Assembly (NCBI GenBank): GCA_949293385.1
Contig: CASFDQ010000004.1
Coordinates: 1-38,543, forward strand
DNA length: 38,543 bases
Direction: 5' to 3'
DNA from: an uncultured bacterium
Lineage (GTDB): Bacteria > Bacillota > Clostridia > Oscillospirales > Acutalibacteraceae
Position 1 is the first letter of the stretch; every line of letters starts with the position of its first letter. Below the pieces are notes generated by a model. The model searched no databases, was not told the DNA's origin, and worked only from the letters and a program-made list of their open reading frames with translations. The position numbers and the translations under genes are program-made. Positions 15,595-24,388 of the stretch are shown in pieces.

Positions 15595-16439
15595 TGCGGT
15601 ATACTGCCAAAGCTTACGCTAAAACCAACTTGTTTCTCGACGTAGTTTCGAAAAGAGACGACGGCTACCACGATATCGATTCGGTTATGCAGTCGCTGAG
15701 CGTTTACGATCTTGTTTCCCTTGAGCTTAGCGACTCGGGTATATCGGTAGAATGTGATAACGAAGAGCTTGACGGAACCGAAAATATAGCGTATCGCGCC
15801 TGTGAAATTTTTTTGGATTTTGCGGAGCTTGACTGCGGTGTTAAGGTGTATATCAAGAAAAATATTCCCACAGCGGCAGGACTCGGCGGCGGTAGCGCCG
15901 ATGCTGCGGCGGTTCTCGTTCTCTTGAATATCGCAAGCGGAAAGAACTATCCCGTTTCTGAGCTTGTTCCGATAGCGGCGTCCCTTGGTGCTGACGTACC
16001 CTTCTTTCTTATCGGAGGTACGGTAAAGGCAAACGGAATAGGCGAGATACTTACCAAGCTGCCCGATACACGCCTTAGTTTCGTTTTGCTCAAGCAGCAC
16101 AGCAAGCAGTCGACGGGAGCGATGTACAGACTTCTCGACAGTATTGAAGAAAGACCTCACGGCGATCTTAACGGATTTATCGAAAGCATATCCTGCGGCA
16201 GTTCGGTCATAGCTACGGGTATCTTTAATTCTTTTGAGACTTGCTGGGATATGGATATGCTTTCTGCGCCTTTGAAAGCTTTTTCTCCGCTTAAGATATT
16301 TTTAAGCGGCTCGGGTCCTACCGTTTGCGCGCTGTTCCGCGATGATTTCGAAGCGAAAGCCTGCGCAAAAGCACTTTGTGACGAAGGTGTAAAGGCTTTT
16401 GCCGTATCTTCGGTCCCGTTTGGAATAGAAATTGTTTAG
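15594..16439 (+). CDS. ispE: 4-diphosphocytidyl-2-C-methyl-D-erythritol kinase
   Basis: A 281-residue GHMP kinase that phosphorylates CDP-methylerythritol in the MEP isoprenoid pathway. The N-terminal AYAKTNLFLDV carries the catalytic lysine. The ATP loop is PTAAGLGGGSADAAA (92-106), and the third motif LSGSGPTVCALF is near residue 240. The ATG overlaps the aminotransferase stop by one base (TAATG). Gene neighbours do not share its pathway, so co-transcription with the aminotransferase is a matter of arrangement. Confidence 0.95.
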   Translation: MRYTAKAYAKTNLFLDVVSKRDDGYHDIDSVMQSLSVYDLVSLELSDSGISVECDNEELDGTENIAYRACEIFLDFAELDCGVKVYIKKNIPTAAGLGGGSADAAAVLVLLNIASGKNYPVSELVPIAASLGADVPFFLIGGTVKANGIGEILTKLPDTRLSFVLLKQHSKQSTGAMYRLLDSIEERPHGDLNGFIESISCGSSVIATGIFNSFETCWDMDMLSAPLKAFSPLKIFLSGSGPTVCALFRDDFEAKACAKALCDEGVKAFAVSSVPFGIEIV

Positions 16440-16463
16440 TTAACGGTCTTTTGGTCAAAACTT
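16434..16463 (+). promoter_or_regulatory. Possible sporulation (sigma-F-like) promoter for spoIIR
   Basis: GTTTA (16434-16438) and GGTCAAAAC (from 16453) resemble the sigma-F -35 and -10 elements, but with a 14-base spacer and imperfect -10. spoIIR is a sigma-F target in Bacillus, which is the reason for looking. The match is weak. Confidence 0.25.
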
Positions 16464-16493
16464 AACTCGACTTTATAAAAAGGAGTTTAAGTT

Positions 16494-17096
16494 ATGTCGA
16501 AAATAAAACTGTTTAACCTTGCTCTTGTATCTGCACTTATTTTTTGTTTGATAGTTTCTATGGTAGGATTTACAGATTCGTGCGAGGAAATGTACGAAAA
16601 CATAATACGAATAAGGATCCTCGCAAATTCCGATTCCGATTCGGATCAGGCTCTTAAGATCAAGATAAGGGACGCGGTCCTTGAGGCTTCGGGAGAAATA
16701 TATAACGACACGGATTCCTACGAACTTGCGGTAAACGCGACGACCGATAATCTCGATAGGTTACTTTCGGCGGCGCAGAAGACCGTTTATGAAAACGGCT
16801 TTGATTATAAGGTCTCGGTCGATTTTCGTCAGGAATTTTTCGAGACCAGAGTTTATGATGATTTCACCCTGCCTGCAGGCAGTTACGAAACTGCGGTCTT
16901 TACGGTAGGCGAGGGGAAAGGTCAAAACTGGTGGTGTGTGATATTCCCGAGAGTTTGCGTCGGGGCCTGCTCCGACCGTCTGGAGACGACACTGTCGAAG
17001 GATACTGCAGACCTTGCTTATAGCGGTAAGAAATATACCGTAAAATTCAAAACCGTAGAAATTTTCGAAAAAATTAAAAATTTCTTCGATTTTTAA
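16494..17096 (+). CDS. spoIIR: Stage II sporulation protein R
   Basis: A 200-residue protein with an N-terminal signal/anchor helix (about residues 8-26), then IIRIRILANSDSDSDQALKIKIRDAVL, the hallmark of SpoIIR. The conserved WWCVIFPRVC segment is near residue 143. In Bacillus, SpoIIR is made in the forespore and secreted to trigger SpoIIGA, which activates sigma-E in the mother cell. AAGGAG precedes the ATG. The length is slightly below the Bacillus form. Its own terminator overlaps the final codons. Its presence implies that the organism has, or recently had, an endospore programme. Confidence 0.93.
   Translation: MSKIKLFNLALVSALIFCLIVSMVGFTDSCEEMYENIIRIRILANSDSDSDQALKIKIRDAVLEASGEIYNDTDSYELAVNATTDNLDRLLSAAQKTVYENGFDYKVSVDFRQEFFETRVYDDFTLPAGSYETAVFTVGEGKGQNWWCVIFPRVCVGACSDRLETTLSKDTADLAYSGKKYTVKFKTVEIFEKIKNFFDF
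17065..17094 (+). terminator. Terminator embedded in the end of spoIIR
   Basis: TCGAAAAAATT (17065-17075) pairs with AATTTCTTCGA (17079-17089) with one mismatch around AAA, followed by T5. It lies inside the last ten codons and reaches the stop codon. Confidence 0.6.
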
Positions 17097-17105
17097 AAAT
17101 AATGC

Positions 17106-17134
17106 TTGCATTTTGTTTACCGATGTGTTATCAT
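17106..17134 (+). promoter_or_regulatory. Sigma-A promoter of rpmE
   Basis: TTGCAT (17106-17111), a 17-base spacer and TATCAT (17129-17134). It is located between the spoIIR terminator and rpmE. Confidence 0.65.
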
Positions 17135-17179
17135 ATCGATTGTTATAGAGTTTATGTGTAAAGAAAGGAGTGTTTATGC

Positions 17180-17377
17180 ATGAAACAGGGCATTCACCCG
17201 AACTATGAAAAGACAGTTATCAGATGTGCTTGCGGCGCAGAATTCGAAACCTGCTCCACTAAGAAGGACATCCGCTTAGACATTTGCTCAAAGTGTCATC
17301 CGTTCTTCACCGGAAAGCAGAAGCTCGTTGATACCGGCGGACGCGTTGACAGATTCAATAAGCGTTTCGGTCTCTAA
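17180..17377 (+). CDS. rpmE: Ribosomal protein L31, zinc-binding type
   Basis: A 65-residue L31 with all four zinc cysteines (Cys16, Cys18, Cys36, Cys39) and the typical KQGIHPNY start and [17 protein letters not shown] end. It belongs to the large subunit of the ribosome. The zinc-containing form is usually made when zinc is plentiful. AAAGGAG lies nine bases before the ATG. A promoter and terminator flank it, so it is a single-gene unit. Confidence 0.97.
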   Translation: MKQGIHPNYEKTVIRCACGAEFETCSTKKDIRLDICSKCHPFFTGKQKLVDTGGRVDRFNKRFGL

Positions 17378-17388
17378 TCTGCATTTTG

Positions 17389-17422
17389 CCGCAGCCACAG
17401 TTTGTGGTTGCGGTTTTTCTTT
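17389..17422 (+). terminator. Terminator of rpmE
   Basis: CCGCAGCCACA (17389-17399) pairs with TGTGGTTGCGG (17403-17413) over 11 pairs with one G-T wobble, followed by TTTTTCTTT. Confidence 0.85.
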
Positions 17423-17448
17423 ATAAATTCTGTTTGGTGGGATTATTT

Positions 17449-18129
17449 TTGGACACCTATAAAACTATAATTGATGATATGACGACGCAGTTTACCGAAA
17501 AGCATTCGCGCTTTATCGGCTACGTCTCGCATACCGAAACCGATGAAGAGGCGGTTGCTTTTATTGATAAAATCCGTTCGCAGCACGGAGACGCACGGCA
17601 TAATTGCTATGCCTACCTGCTTAAATCTGAAGGTAGGACGCGATATTCCGACGACGGCGAGCCGCACGGTACTGCCGGTAAACCGATACTCGATGCTATA
17701 AACGGTTTTGAGCTTAAAGACGTTACCGTAGTTGTGACCAGATATTTCGGCGGAATACTTCTCGGTACGGGAGGACTTGTCCGTGCCTATCAAAAAGCCG
17801 CTAAGGATACGCTTGATGCAGCCGAAAAATATCTGATGGTTCCCGGAGCCTGCTTCTTGGTGTCCTGCGACTACTCGAATTATCAGAAGCTCGAAAACCT
17901 TATAAACGAGTTTAGCGGAAGTATAGAGAATACCGTTTTTGAGGATAACGTGAAAATTTTCTTTTCGATAGCTAAAAGCAGAGAGGAAGAGTTTCTGGCT
18001 ACCCTTAAAGACCGCTTTTTTTCAGCTTTAACTGCCGAAAAAACCGGAGAAAAATACACAAATCAATTTATTTTTTATAAAATTAAGGTTTTGTTCGATT
18101 TTTTGTATATATATAGTTTAAAGGGGTGA
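17449..18129 (+). CDS. YigZ/IMPACT-family protein
   Basis: A 226-residue protein with the N-terminal UPF0029/IMPACT domain. Landmarks are KHSRFIGYVSH, the ARHNCYAY block, RYSDDGEPHGTAGKPIL and VTRYFGGILLGTGGLVRAY. A C-terminal ferredoxin-like domain (DUF1949 type) follows. The family is linked to translation control but its exact activity is unclear. The frame extends upstream into the rpmE terminator, so the start is taken as TTG at 17449, which has GGTGGGA seven bases before it and matches where the family usually begins. dgt follows after four bases. Confidence 0.9.
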   Translation: MDTYKTIIDDMTTQFTEKHSRFIGYVSHTETDEEAVAFIDKIRSQHGDARHNCYAYLLKSEGRTRYSDDGEPHGTAGKPILDAINGFELKDVTVVVTRYFGGILLGTGGLVRAYQKAAKDTLDAAEKYLMVPGACFLVSCDYSNYQKLENLINEFSGSIENTVFEDNVKIFFSIAKSREEEFLATLKDRFFSALTAEKTGEKYTNQFIFYKIKVLFDFLYIYSLKG

Positions 18130-18133
18130 TTTT

Positions 18134-19132
18134 GTGAGCAATATCCGTGAAACTACCGAAGCTATCGAGAAACAGATACTTTCCGATAAAGCTTTTTGCG
18201 TAGCAAACTCTAAAGGACGTAAAAGGGAAGAGGCTAAGGACGATATTCGTACCGATTTTCAGCGCGACCGCGACAGAATTATTCACTGTAAGGCCTTCAG
18301 AAGGCTTAAGCACAAAACGCAGGTATTCTTGTCTCCCGAGTCGGATCACTACAGAACGCGTATGACTCATACCTTGGAGGTCTCACAGATCGCAAGAACG
18401 ATAGCAAGAGCACTTCGTCTCAACGAAGATCTTACCGAAGCTATTGCAATGGGTCACGATCTCGGTCATACTCCCTTCGGTCATGCCGGAGAAAGAGCTC
18501 TTGATAAGCTTACTTCTTTCGGTTTTACACACTATGAACAAAGTGTTCGGGTTTGTGAAAGGCTTGAAAAAAATCTTAAAGGCCTTAATCTTACGTACGA
18601 GGTGCTTGACGGGATCCGAAATCATACGAAGGGTGAGTGGCCCGAGACCTTGGAGGGGCAGATCGTTCGTTTCTCCGATCGTATTGCTTACATAAATCAC
18701 GATATTGACGATGCGGTTCGCGGTGATATTATAGCAAGGGACGATATTCCTTTCGATATTAAGCTTACCCTCGGTACGACAAAAAGCGACAGAATTTCCG
18801 CCCTTGTTCGTTCGGTTATCGAAAATACGGATACAAATGCGAAAATGTCTAAGAAAATTGAAGCCGCCTTCGAAACGCTTCATACCTTTCTTTTTGATAA
18901 CGTTTACCGCAATCCTAAGGCAAAATCCGAAGAAACTAAGGTTGACGGAATCATCGAAGGACTCTTTACCTATTTTGCCGAAAATCCGCACAAAATGCCC
19001 GCCGAGTTCTCGGTTATATCCAACGAGGAAGGTATCGAGCGTGCGGTTACCGATTATATCGCGGGTATGACCGATCATTTCGCGATTATGACATATAATA
19101 ATATATACGTACCAAGATCCTGGGGAATATAA
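18134..19132 (+). CDS. dgt: Deoxyguanosinetriphosphate triphosphohydrolase-like protein
   Basis: A 332-residue HD-domain enzyme that removes triphosphate from dGTP or other dNTPs. Conserved blocks are FQRDRDRIIHCKAFRRLKHK, the metal-binding RTRMTHTLEV (H) and GHDLGHTPFGHAGE (HD). It starts at GTG with AAGGGG upstream and ends ten bases before dnaG. Placement directly ahead of the primase gene is common in Clostridia and fits a nucleotide-pool role in replication. Confidence 0.93.
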   Translation: MSNIRETTEAIEKQILSDKAFCVANSKGRKREEAKDDIRTDFQRDRDRIIHCKAFRRLKHKTQVFLSPESDHYRTRMTHTLEVSQIARTIARALRLNEDLTEAIAMGHDLGHTPFGHAGERALDKLTSFGFTHYEQSVRVCERLEKNLKGLNLTYEVLDGIRNHTKGEWPETLEGQIVRFSDRIAYINHDIDDAVRGDIIARDDIPFDIKLTLGTTKSDRISALVRSVIENTDTNAKMSKKIEAAFETLHTFLFDNVYRNPKAKSEETKVDGIIEGLFTYFAENPHKMPAEFSVISNEEGIERAVTDYIAGMTDHFAIMTYNNIYVPRSWGI

Positions 19133-19142
19133 AGGAAGGTGA

Positions 19143-20903
19143 ATGTTTTTGGCGATCCCACAGTCGATTATCGAAGAAATTAAATATAAAAACGATCTTG
19201 AAAGTGTGATCTCCTCCTACATCACCCTTAAACGAAGAGGCAAAAATCTTATAGGTCTTTGTCCGTTTCACGGCGAAAAGACTCCGTCTTTTACCGTCTA
19301 TCCTGAGAACGGGTCGTTTTATTGCTTTGGTTGTAAGGTCGGCGGCGACGTATTCACCTTTACAAAGCTTATTGAAAATCTCGATTATATAGATGCCGTT
19401 AAGCTTTTAGCCGAGCGGTGCGGAGTAACCGTTATTGAAGGAACGAAGGATGATTCGCTTCATAATCTGAAAAATACGATATACGAGATAAACCGAGAAA
19501 CGGCAAGGTTTTATTATTCAAATCTTTCTAAGCCCGCAGGTAAATGGGCGATGGATTACTATCTTTCGAGAGGGCTTACCCCCGCTACGATAAAATCCTT
19601 CGGTTTGGGGGTTGCTCTAAGTGAGTGGGATTCCCTTGTTAAGCACTTGCGCTCTAAGGGTTTTTCTCCTGAAGATATGGTACAAGCCGACGTTGCGGTT
19701 AAAAGCAACAAAGGCACATATTTCGACCGTTTCCGCGATCGTTCGATGTTTCCGGTAATTAACGTTAGAGGAAACGTTATTGCTTTCAGCGGACGGCGCC
19801 GTACCGAGGATAAAACTGTTGCAAAATACGTTAATACAAAGGATACGTTGGTCTATAATAAGAGTCAAAACTTGTTCGCTCTCAATCTTGCTAAAGCGAA
19901 CTGCTCTGAACAAATGATCCTTGTTGAAGGTAACTTTGACGCAGTATCTCTTCATCAGGCCGGCTTTAAGAATACGGTTGCTCCGCTCGGAACCGCCTTT
20001 ACGAAAGAGCAGGCACTGCTTATGAGCCGATATACCAAAGAGGTTATTATCTGCTTCGACTCCGACGTCGCAGGCGAAACCGCGGTGGATAAGGCCTTTA
20101 ATACGCTTTCGGGCACCGGCCTTTCAGTTAAGGTTTTAAAGCTTCCCGTGGGAAAGGACCCTGACGAGTTTCTTAAAAGTAATAAGCCTTCCGAATTTCA
20201 GAAGCTTATCGATACCGCGGTTGACGAAACCTCGTATAAACTTCTTAAGGCTGCGGATAATATCGACTCCGAATCGCAGGAGGCTAAAATTAAATACCTT
20301 AACAACGCCGTCGAGATATTATCGAAAAATAACGATCCCATTGCGGTCGATTACTATCTCTCTAAGCTCTCGAAGGATTACGAGGTCTCTAAGGAGGCTC
20401 TGAAAACCAAGATCGCTCAGATAAAGCGTTCCCGCGAAAATGCAAAACGCAAGATAGAATCAAAAAAGATCACTGAGCAGCGTATTGACAGGGAAGATAT
20501 AAATCCCGAACGGTTTGGTAATGAACGTGCCGTTGCCGCGGAGGAAATGATAATCTCTATTATTATGAAGCATCCCGATCTGTTTAAGACGGCGGCTTCG
20601 GAGCTTACCGAAGATAGCTTTGTAACCGCTCTTAACCGAAGGGTCTACAAAGAGGTTTGTGAGCGTCTGAGCACGGCTGAATATTTTTCAATTTCCGATC
20701 TCGGCGATCGCTTTTCTCCGAAAGAGGAAGGTTATATGTCAAAGCTTCTTAATACCGGCTTTGAGGGCGATCATCCGAAATCGGTTTTGATAGACTGTAT
20801 ATCGGTACTTAAGTCTGAAAAAAGTTTAAAGGACGTTTCTACCGATATTGACGACTGGGCAAGTCAAATGCGAAGAATCGCAGAAAATAAAAAGGGGAAT
20901 TAA
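19143..20903 (+). CDS. dnaG: DNA primase
   Basis: A 586-residue primase that lays down RNA primers at replication forks. The CHC2 zinc finger is complete (Cys40, His43, Cys61, Cys64). The TOPRIM core follows, with [16 protein letters not shown] and the acidic [14 protein letters not shown] strand, then [10 protein letters not shown]. The C-terminal part binds the replicative helicase. An alternative start is the TTG at 19149, which gives [11 protein letters not shown], the usual primase N-terminus, and has better spacing to GGAAGG. rpoD follows directly. Confidence 0.96.
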   Translation: MFLAIPQSIIEEIKYKNDLESVISSYITLKRRGKNLIGLCPFHGEKTPSFTVYPENGSFYCFGCKVGGDVFTFTKLIENLDYIDAVKLLAERCGVTVIEGTKDDSLHNLKNTIYEINRETARFYYSNLSKPAGKWAMDYYLSRGLTPATIKSFGLGVALSEWDSLVKHLRSKGFSPEDMVQADVAVKSNKGTYFDRFRDRSMFPVINVRGNVIAFSGRRRTEDKTVAKYVNTKDTLVYNKSQNLFALNLAKANCSEQMILVEGNFDAVSLHQAGFKNTVAPLGTAFTKEQALLMSRYTKEVIICFDSDVAGETAVDKAFNTLSGTGLSVKVLKLPVGKDPDEFLKSNKPSEFQKLIDTAVDETSYKLLKAADNIDSESQEAKIKYLNNAVEILSKNNDPIAVDYYLSKLSKDYEVSKEALKTKIAQIKRSRENAKRKIESKKITEQRIDREDINPERFGNERAVAAEEMIISIIMKHPDLFKTAASELTEDSFVTALNRRVYKEVCERLSTAEYFSISDLGDRFSPKEEGYMSKLLNTGFEGDHPKSVLIDCISVLKSEKSLKDVSTDIDDWASQMRRIAENKKGN

Positions 20904-20904
20904 A

Positions 20905-21969
20905 ATGGAAAAGGAAAACAAAAAGCTAACGGCTACCGAAAAAACCGAGGTAGAATATAAGGATCCTAACGAAGAAGTCGAAGTATCCTTTGACGATCTC
21001 GAGCCTGCTCCCGAGGAGCTCGGCGAACTCTTTGAAGAGCCGCCTATACTCGATCTTGATTTTGACGATGAGCCTACCGATGACGAGCTAAAGCTTGAAG
21101 AAATGAACGTTGATAATATCGACGATGAGATCGCCCTTGAGAATATGTCTCTTGACGATCCCGTTAAGGTATATCTTCGTGAGATCGGCCGTGTTCCGCT
21201 CCTCAGCTCTGACGAGGAGATCGAGCTTGCGATTAAGATCAACGACGGCGACGAACGTGCTAAGCAGCGACTCACCGAGGCCAATCTTCGACTCGTTGTA
21301 AGTATTGCCAAAAAATACGTCGGACGCGGTATGTACTTCCTTGACCTTATTCAGGAAGGTAACGTAGGTCTGATTAAAGCCGTTGATAAGTTTGACTACA
21401 CCAAAGGCTTCAAATTCTCGACCTATGCTACATGGTGGATACGTCAGGCGATAACCAGAGCCATCGCCGATCAAGCCAGAACCATTCGTATTCCCGTTCA
21501 TATGGTAGAAACCATCAACCGTCTTAAGAAGGTTCAGAGTCAGCTCCTTCATGAAAACGGCTATGAACCCAGTGAGGAGCTTATTGCTGAAAAAATGAAT
21601 CTTCCCGTTGAGCGAATCCGTGAGATTATGCGAGTTGCTCAGGAGCCGGTCTCTATGGAAACTCCCATAGGTCCCGAGGAAGATTCCCGTCTTATGGACT
21701 TTATCAAGGACGACGATGCCCTTGCTCCCGATGAGGCGGCCCTTAAGACCATCACCAACGAGGACATAGACGCCGTTCTTAAGACCCTTACTTCAAGGGA
21801 GGAGGCCGTTATCCGCCTTAGATTCGGTCTTTACGACGGAAGATGTCATACTCTCGAAGAGGTAGGAAGCGAATTTAACGTCACCCGTGAGCGTATTCGA
21901 CAGATCGAGGCAAAAGCTCTTCGCAAACTTCGCCATCCTGTAAGAAGCAATAAATTCAAGTATAAGTAA
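20905..21969 (+). CDS. rpoD: Primary sigma factor SigA (RpoD)
   Basis: A 354-residue housekeeping sigma factor. An acidic N-terminal tail (about residues 1-85) precedes region 1.2 ([18 protein letters not shown]). Region 2 ([16 protein letters not shown] to [14 protein letters not shown]) recognises the -10 box. Region 3 and region 4 ([34 protein letters not shown]) recognise the -35 box. AAGGGG precedes the ATG at 20905; the frame continues upstream without a better start. The dnaG-rpoD order is the standard Gram-positive macromolecular-synthesis arrangement. Confidence 0.97.
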   Translation: MEKENKKLTATEKTEVEYKDPNEEVEVSFDDLEPAPEELGELFEEPPILDLDFDDEPTDDELKLEEMNVDNIDDEIALENMSLDDPVKVYLREIGRVPLLSSDEEIELAIKINDGDERAKQRLTEANLRLVVSIAKKYVGRGMYFLDLIQEGNVGLIKAVDKFDYTKGFKFSTYATWWIRQAITRAIADQARTIRIPVHMVETINRLKKVQSQLLHENGYEPSEELIAEKMNLPVERIREIMRVAQEPVSMETPIGPEEDSRLMDFIKDDDALAPDEAALKTITNEDIDAVLKTLTSREEAVIRLRFGLYDGRCHTLEEVGSEFNVTRERIRQIEAKALRKLRHPVRSNKFKYK

Positions 21970-21984
21970 AAAGGAATAATTTCG

Positions 21985-22242
21985 ATGACCTACTCATATA
22001 AAACTAGTGGGACTTGCTCAAGAGCGATAACCTTTGAGGTAAACGACGGAATTGTTTCGAAGGTAAGATTTGAGGGTGGATGCAGCGGAAACACTAAGGG
22101 TATCTCCGCGCTTGTTGAAGGTATGCGGATTGACGATGTCATTTCGAGACTATCGGGCATTAATTGCGGCTTTAAAGGTACATCCTGCCCCGATCAGTTA
22201 GCTCGGGCCCTTAAAAATCTCAGAGCAGAAATGAGTGATTAA
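21985..22242 (+). CDS. TSCPD-domain protein, TIGR03905 type
   Basis: An 85-residue protein with two cysteine features typical of this small family: GGCSGNTKGI near residue 32 and GTSCPDQLA near residue 70, the TSCPD signature also found at the end of some ribonucleotide reductases. It may bind a metal, but the function is unknown. It lies 15 bases behind rpoD and ahead of a short unknown gene. Confidence 0.9.
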   Translation: MTYSYKTSGTCSRAITFEVNDGIVSKVRFEGGCSGNTKGISALVEGMRIDDVISRLSGINCGFKGTSCPDQLARALKNLRAEMSD

Positions 22243-22243
22243 A

Positions 22244-22789
22244 ATGTTCGACGATAAAGATATTAAAATCGCCGGCAATAAGCCGTCGGATTCGATCAAA
22301 AGGAATAGTTTAAGCGCCGCTTCAGACGATATTTTGCCTGAGGCTCAGGTTCTTGCGGCAAAAAAACTCGGTGAGTATGTAGCGGATAAGTTTTCGGAGG
22401 CCTCAAGTGCTCATTCCGATGCCGTCGAGGACGCGGACGCCGATATGCTTGTTCAGCGCATTTTGCTCCTTTCCTTTACGGTTACGGCTACCTTTGAATC
22501 CGAGCTTATAAACGACGCTGTCACGGGTATAGCGCAGAAGAGCTTTCTCGACACGGTAAAGAAAAAATACACAGCCCTTTACGGCCACACCTCCGATACC
22601 GGAGCGTTTACGTTCTATTATCTGGCTTTCAGAAGGGGAAACGATATCGATCGCAGAGTAGGACAAACCTTTGCTATGCTATGCGGTCACGACGGAGATC
22701 CTATCTATCAGGAGCTTGGTGAGGTCCTTTATTGCTGGTTTTCGAGCGTTGTTGCCGACGCCGCCAAAGAATTTAAACTTAATAAATAG
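22244..22789 (+). CDS. Uncharacterised protein downstream of rpoD
   Basis: A 181-residue protein that I do not recognise. It has a charged N-terminus, an acidic DAVEDADADM patch near residue 65 and a mostly helical C-terminal half with a GAFTFYYLAFRRG segment. No signal peptide or membrane helix is evident. An overlapping GTG at 22235 gives three extra residues and would couple it to the TSCPD gene; the ATG at 22244 is equally possible. Codon use resembles the neighbours, so it looks like a real, resident gene. The last gene of the dnaG-rpoD run. Confidence 0.75.
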   Translation: MFDDKDIKIAGNKPSDSIKRNSLSAASDDILPEAQVLAAKKLGEYVADKFSEASSAHSDAVEDADADMLVQRILLLSFTVTATFESELINDAVTGIAQKSFLDTVKKKYTALYGHTSDTGAFTFYYLAFRRGNDIDRRVGQTFAMLCGHDGDPIYQELGEVLYCWFSSVVADAAKEFKLNK

Positions 22790-22798
22790 TCACGGAAG

Positions 22799-22835
22799 AC
22801 CTCCTGCGTCATATAATGATGTGGGAGGTTGATTT
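22799..22835 (+). promoter_or_regulatory. Hairpin that buries the amidase Shine-Dalgarno; terminator-like
   Basis: ACCTCCTGCGTCA (22799-22811) pairs with TGATGTGGGAGGT (22817-22829) through 13 pairs including three G-T wobbles, around TATAA. The 3' arm contains GGGAGG, the only good ribosome-binding site for the amidase, and is followed by TGATTTTTATT. It can act as a terminator for the rpoD run, as a translational block, or both. Confidence 0.6.
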
Positions 22836-22837
22836 TT

Positions 22838-23566
22838 ATTCCAACTATATATTTAAGTCCTTCTACGCAGGAATTTAATCCTTATTTCGGAGGCGGCAAT
22901 GAGGAGCAATATATGAATCTTGTTGCTGATGCGATGCTGCCGTATCTTAATTCTTCGGGAATAAATTACGTCAGAAATACGCCCGATATGACAGCAGCAT
23001 CTTCAATAAGAGCCTCCAACGGCGGTCGTTACGATTTTCATTTAGCTTTACATTCCAACGCGTCCAATACGGGAACTGCTCAGGGCGCTGAGTTTTATTA
23101 TTATCCATACAGCTATAACGGAACCCGTGCGGCCGAAATATTTGCAAATAATTTCAAGCTGATTTATCCCGATCCGTCGCTTGTCGAGACTGTGTCGACA
23201 ACAACTCTCGGTGAGGTTACAAGAACAAGGGCGCCTGCTGTACTTGCCGAGGTCGCCTATCACGATAACCCCGAGGATGCGGATTGGATAAGAAATAATA
23301 TTGATGAAATTGCAGAGAATTTGGTCTTATCATTAACCGATTATTTCGGAATACCCTTCATTTTACCGAGTGAGAATCAAACGGCTACCGTCAATACTCC
23401 TCGCGGAGGAAATCTCAATATACGAGAAGCACCCGATATTACTTCTCAAATAGTAGGTAAAGCTCCTAACAGAAGCGTACTGAAGGTTATAAAAAGACTG
23501 CAGGAATGGACTAATATAAGCTATAACGGGCTTACGGGCTACGTTAATAATAAATTTATAATTTAA
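22838..23566 (+). CDS. N-acetylmuramoyl-L-alanine amidase with SH3 domain, likely ATT start
   Basis: A 242-residue peptidoglycan amidase. Residues 1 to about 170 are an Amidase_3-like domain with LALHSNAS and AEVAYHDNPEDADWI, which hold a zinc His and the catalytic Glu. The usual first zinc motif (DPGHGG) is replaced by SPSTQEFNPY. Residues 180-242 are a bacterial SH3 domain for cell-wall binding. The natural N-terminus is expected as xPTIYLSPS, which puts the initiator at an ATT nine bases after GGAGG; the TTG at 22829 touches the Shine-Dalgarno and cannot use it. No signal peptide is present. A role in spore or wall lysis is inferred. Confidence 0.82.
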   Translation: MPTIYLSPSTQEFNPYFGGGNEEQYMNLVADAMLPYLNSSGINYVRNTPDMTAASSIRASNGGRYDFHLALHSNASNTGTAQGAEFYYYPYSYNGTRAAEIFANNFKLIYPDPSLVETVSTTTLGEVTRTRAPAVLAEVAYHDNPEDADWIRNNIDEIAENLVLSLTDYFGIPFILPSENQTATVNTPRGGNLNIREAPDITSQIVGKAPNRSVLKVIKRLQEWTNISYNGLTGYVNNKFII

Positions 23567-23600
23567 ATCAGGGTTTTTCCCTGATTTTTCTTGTTTTTTA
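23565..23600 (+). terminator. Terminator of the amidase gene
   Basis: AAATCAGGG (23565-23573) pairs with CCCTGATTT (23579-23587) around T5, followed by TTCTTGTTTTTT. It overlaps the amidase stop codon and the -35 box of the next promoter. Confidence 0.85.
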
Positions 23601-23619
23601 AGAAGATATTGTGTATAAT
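23591..23619 (+). promoter_or_regulatory. Sigma-A promoter of the M50-scpAB operon
   Basis: TTGTTT (23591-23596), a 17-base spacer and perfect TATAAT (23614-23619), 43 bases ahead of the start codon. Confidence 0.7.
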
Positions 23620-23661
23620 GTGTTAAAAGGGGTATTTTGTAACGAAACGGAGTTAATATAA

Positions 23662-24381
23662 GTGTTAATAAATTTACTAATGGGCGGTAAAGCCGACCTT
23701 ACACAGGCGATCATCTATATTATTTCGGCTCTGACCGTTATTTTTCTTACAATGCCTGTTCACGAATTTGCTCACGCCTTTGCCGCATATAAGCTCGGCG
23801 ACAGAGCGCAGAAATATGCAGGACGTCTTACTTTAAATCCTTTTGCACATATCGATTATATCGGTGCTCTGTTTATTCTTGTTTTCGGCTTTGGATGGGC
23901 CAAGCCCGTTCAGGTCAATCAGCACGTTTTCAAGCGCCCCAAGCTCGATATGGCTATCACGGGATTTGCGGGACCGCTTTCTAACCTTGTCGTTGCTTTT
24001 GTCGCAACCTTTTTCTATGCTTTATTCGGATATCTGTACAGCAGTACCGTTACTTACGATTTCGCAGCCGCTTCCTTTGAGGGCAATGTGATTTTCGAAT
24101 ATTTATGGTATTTCTTCAGCTTTATCGCGATGATAAATATTTCTCTTGCGGTATTCAACCTTATTCCCATACCGCCACTCGACGGTTCGAGGGTTCTTTT
24201 TGCATTTTTGCCCGATAGAATTTATTATAACATAATGCGCTATGAGCAGTATCTTTATTTCGGACTTATTCTTCTTATAGCTACGAACATTCTGGATACT
24301 CCTCTGGCTATTGCACAAAGTGCCGTTACCGGCTTTTTCGAAAGTATTGTTTCGTTTCCTCTAAATTTAATTTTTGGATAG
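23662..24381 (+). CDS. Site-2 protease family (M50) zinc metalloprotease
   Basis: A 239-residue multi-pass membrane protein. The zinc motif HEFAH lies in the second helix (about residue 37), with the matching NLIPIPPLDGSRV third-ligand motif near residue 165. The compact form lacks a PDZ domain, as in the YwhC/SREBP-type rhomboid-free M50 group. It starts at GTG with ACGGAG nine bases upstream. It is the first gene of the run that continues with scpA. Substrate is unknown. Confidence 0.9.
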   Translation: MLINLLMGGKADLTQAIIYIISALTVIFLTMPVHEFAHAFAAYKLGDRAQKYAGRLTLNPFAHIDYIGALFILVFGFGWAKPVQVNQHVFKRPKLDMAITGFAGPLSNLVVAFVATFFYALFGYLYSSTVTYDFAAASFEGNVIFEYLWYFFSFIAMINISLAVFNLIPIPPLDGSRVLFAFLPDRIYYNIMRYEQYLYFGLILLIATNILDTPLAIAQSAVTGFFESIVSFPLNLIFG

Positions 24382-24388
24382 GAGTTCA

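Noticed and set aside
17386-17448. Upstream extension of the yigZ gene to 17386
   Set aside because: It would translate through the rpmE terminator, and the family start aligns near the TTG at 17449.
18383-19078. 231-residue minus-strand frame opposite dgt
   Set aside because: dgt has all HD-domain motifs on the plus strand; the opposite frame has none.
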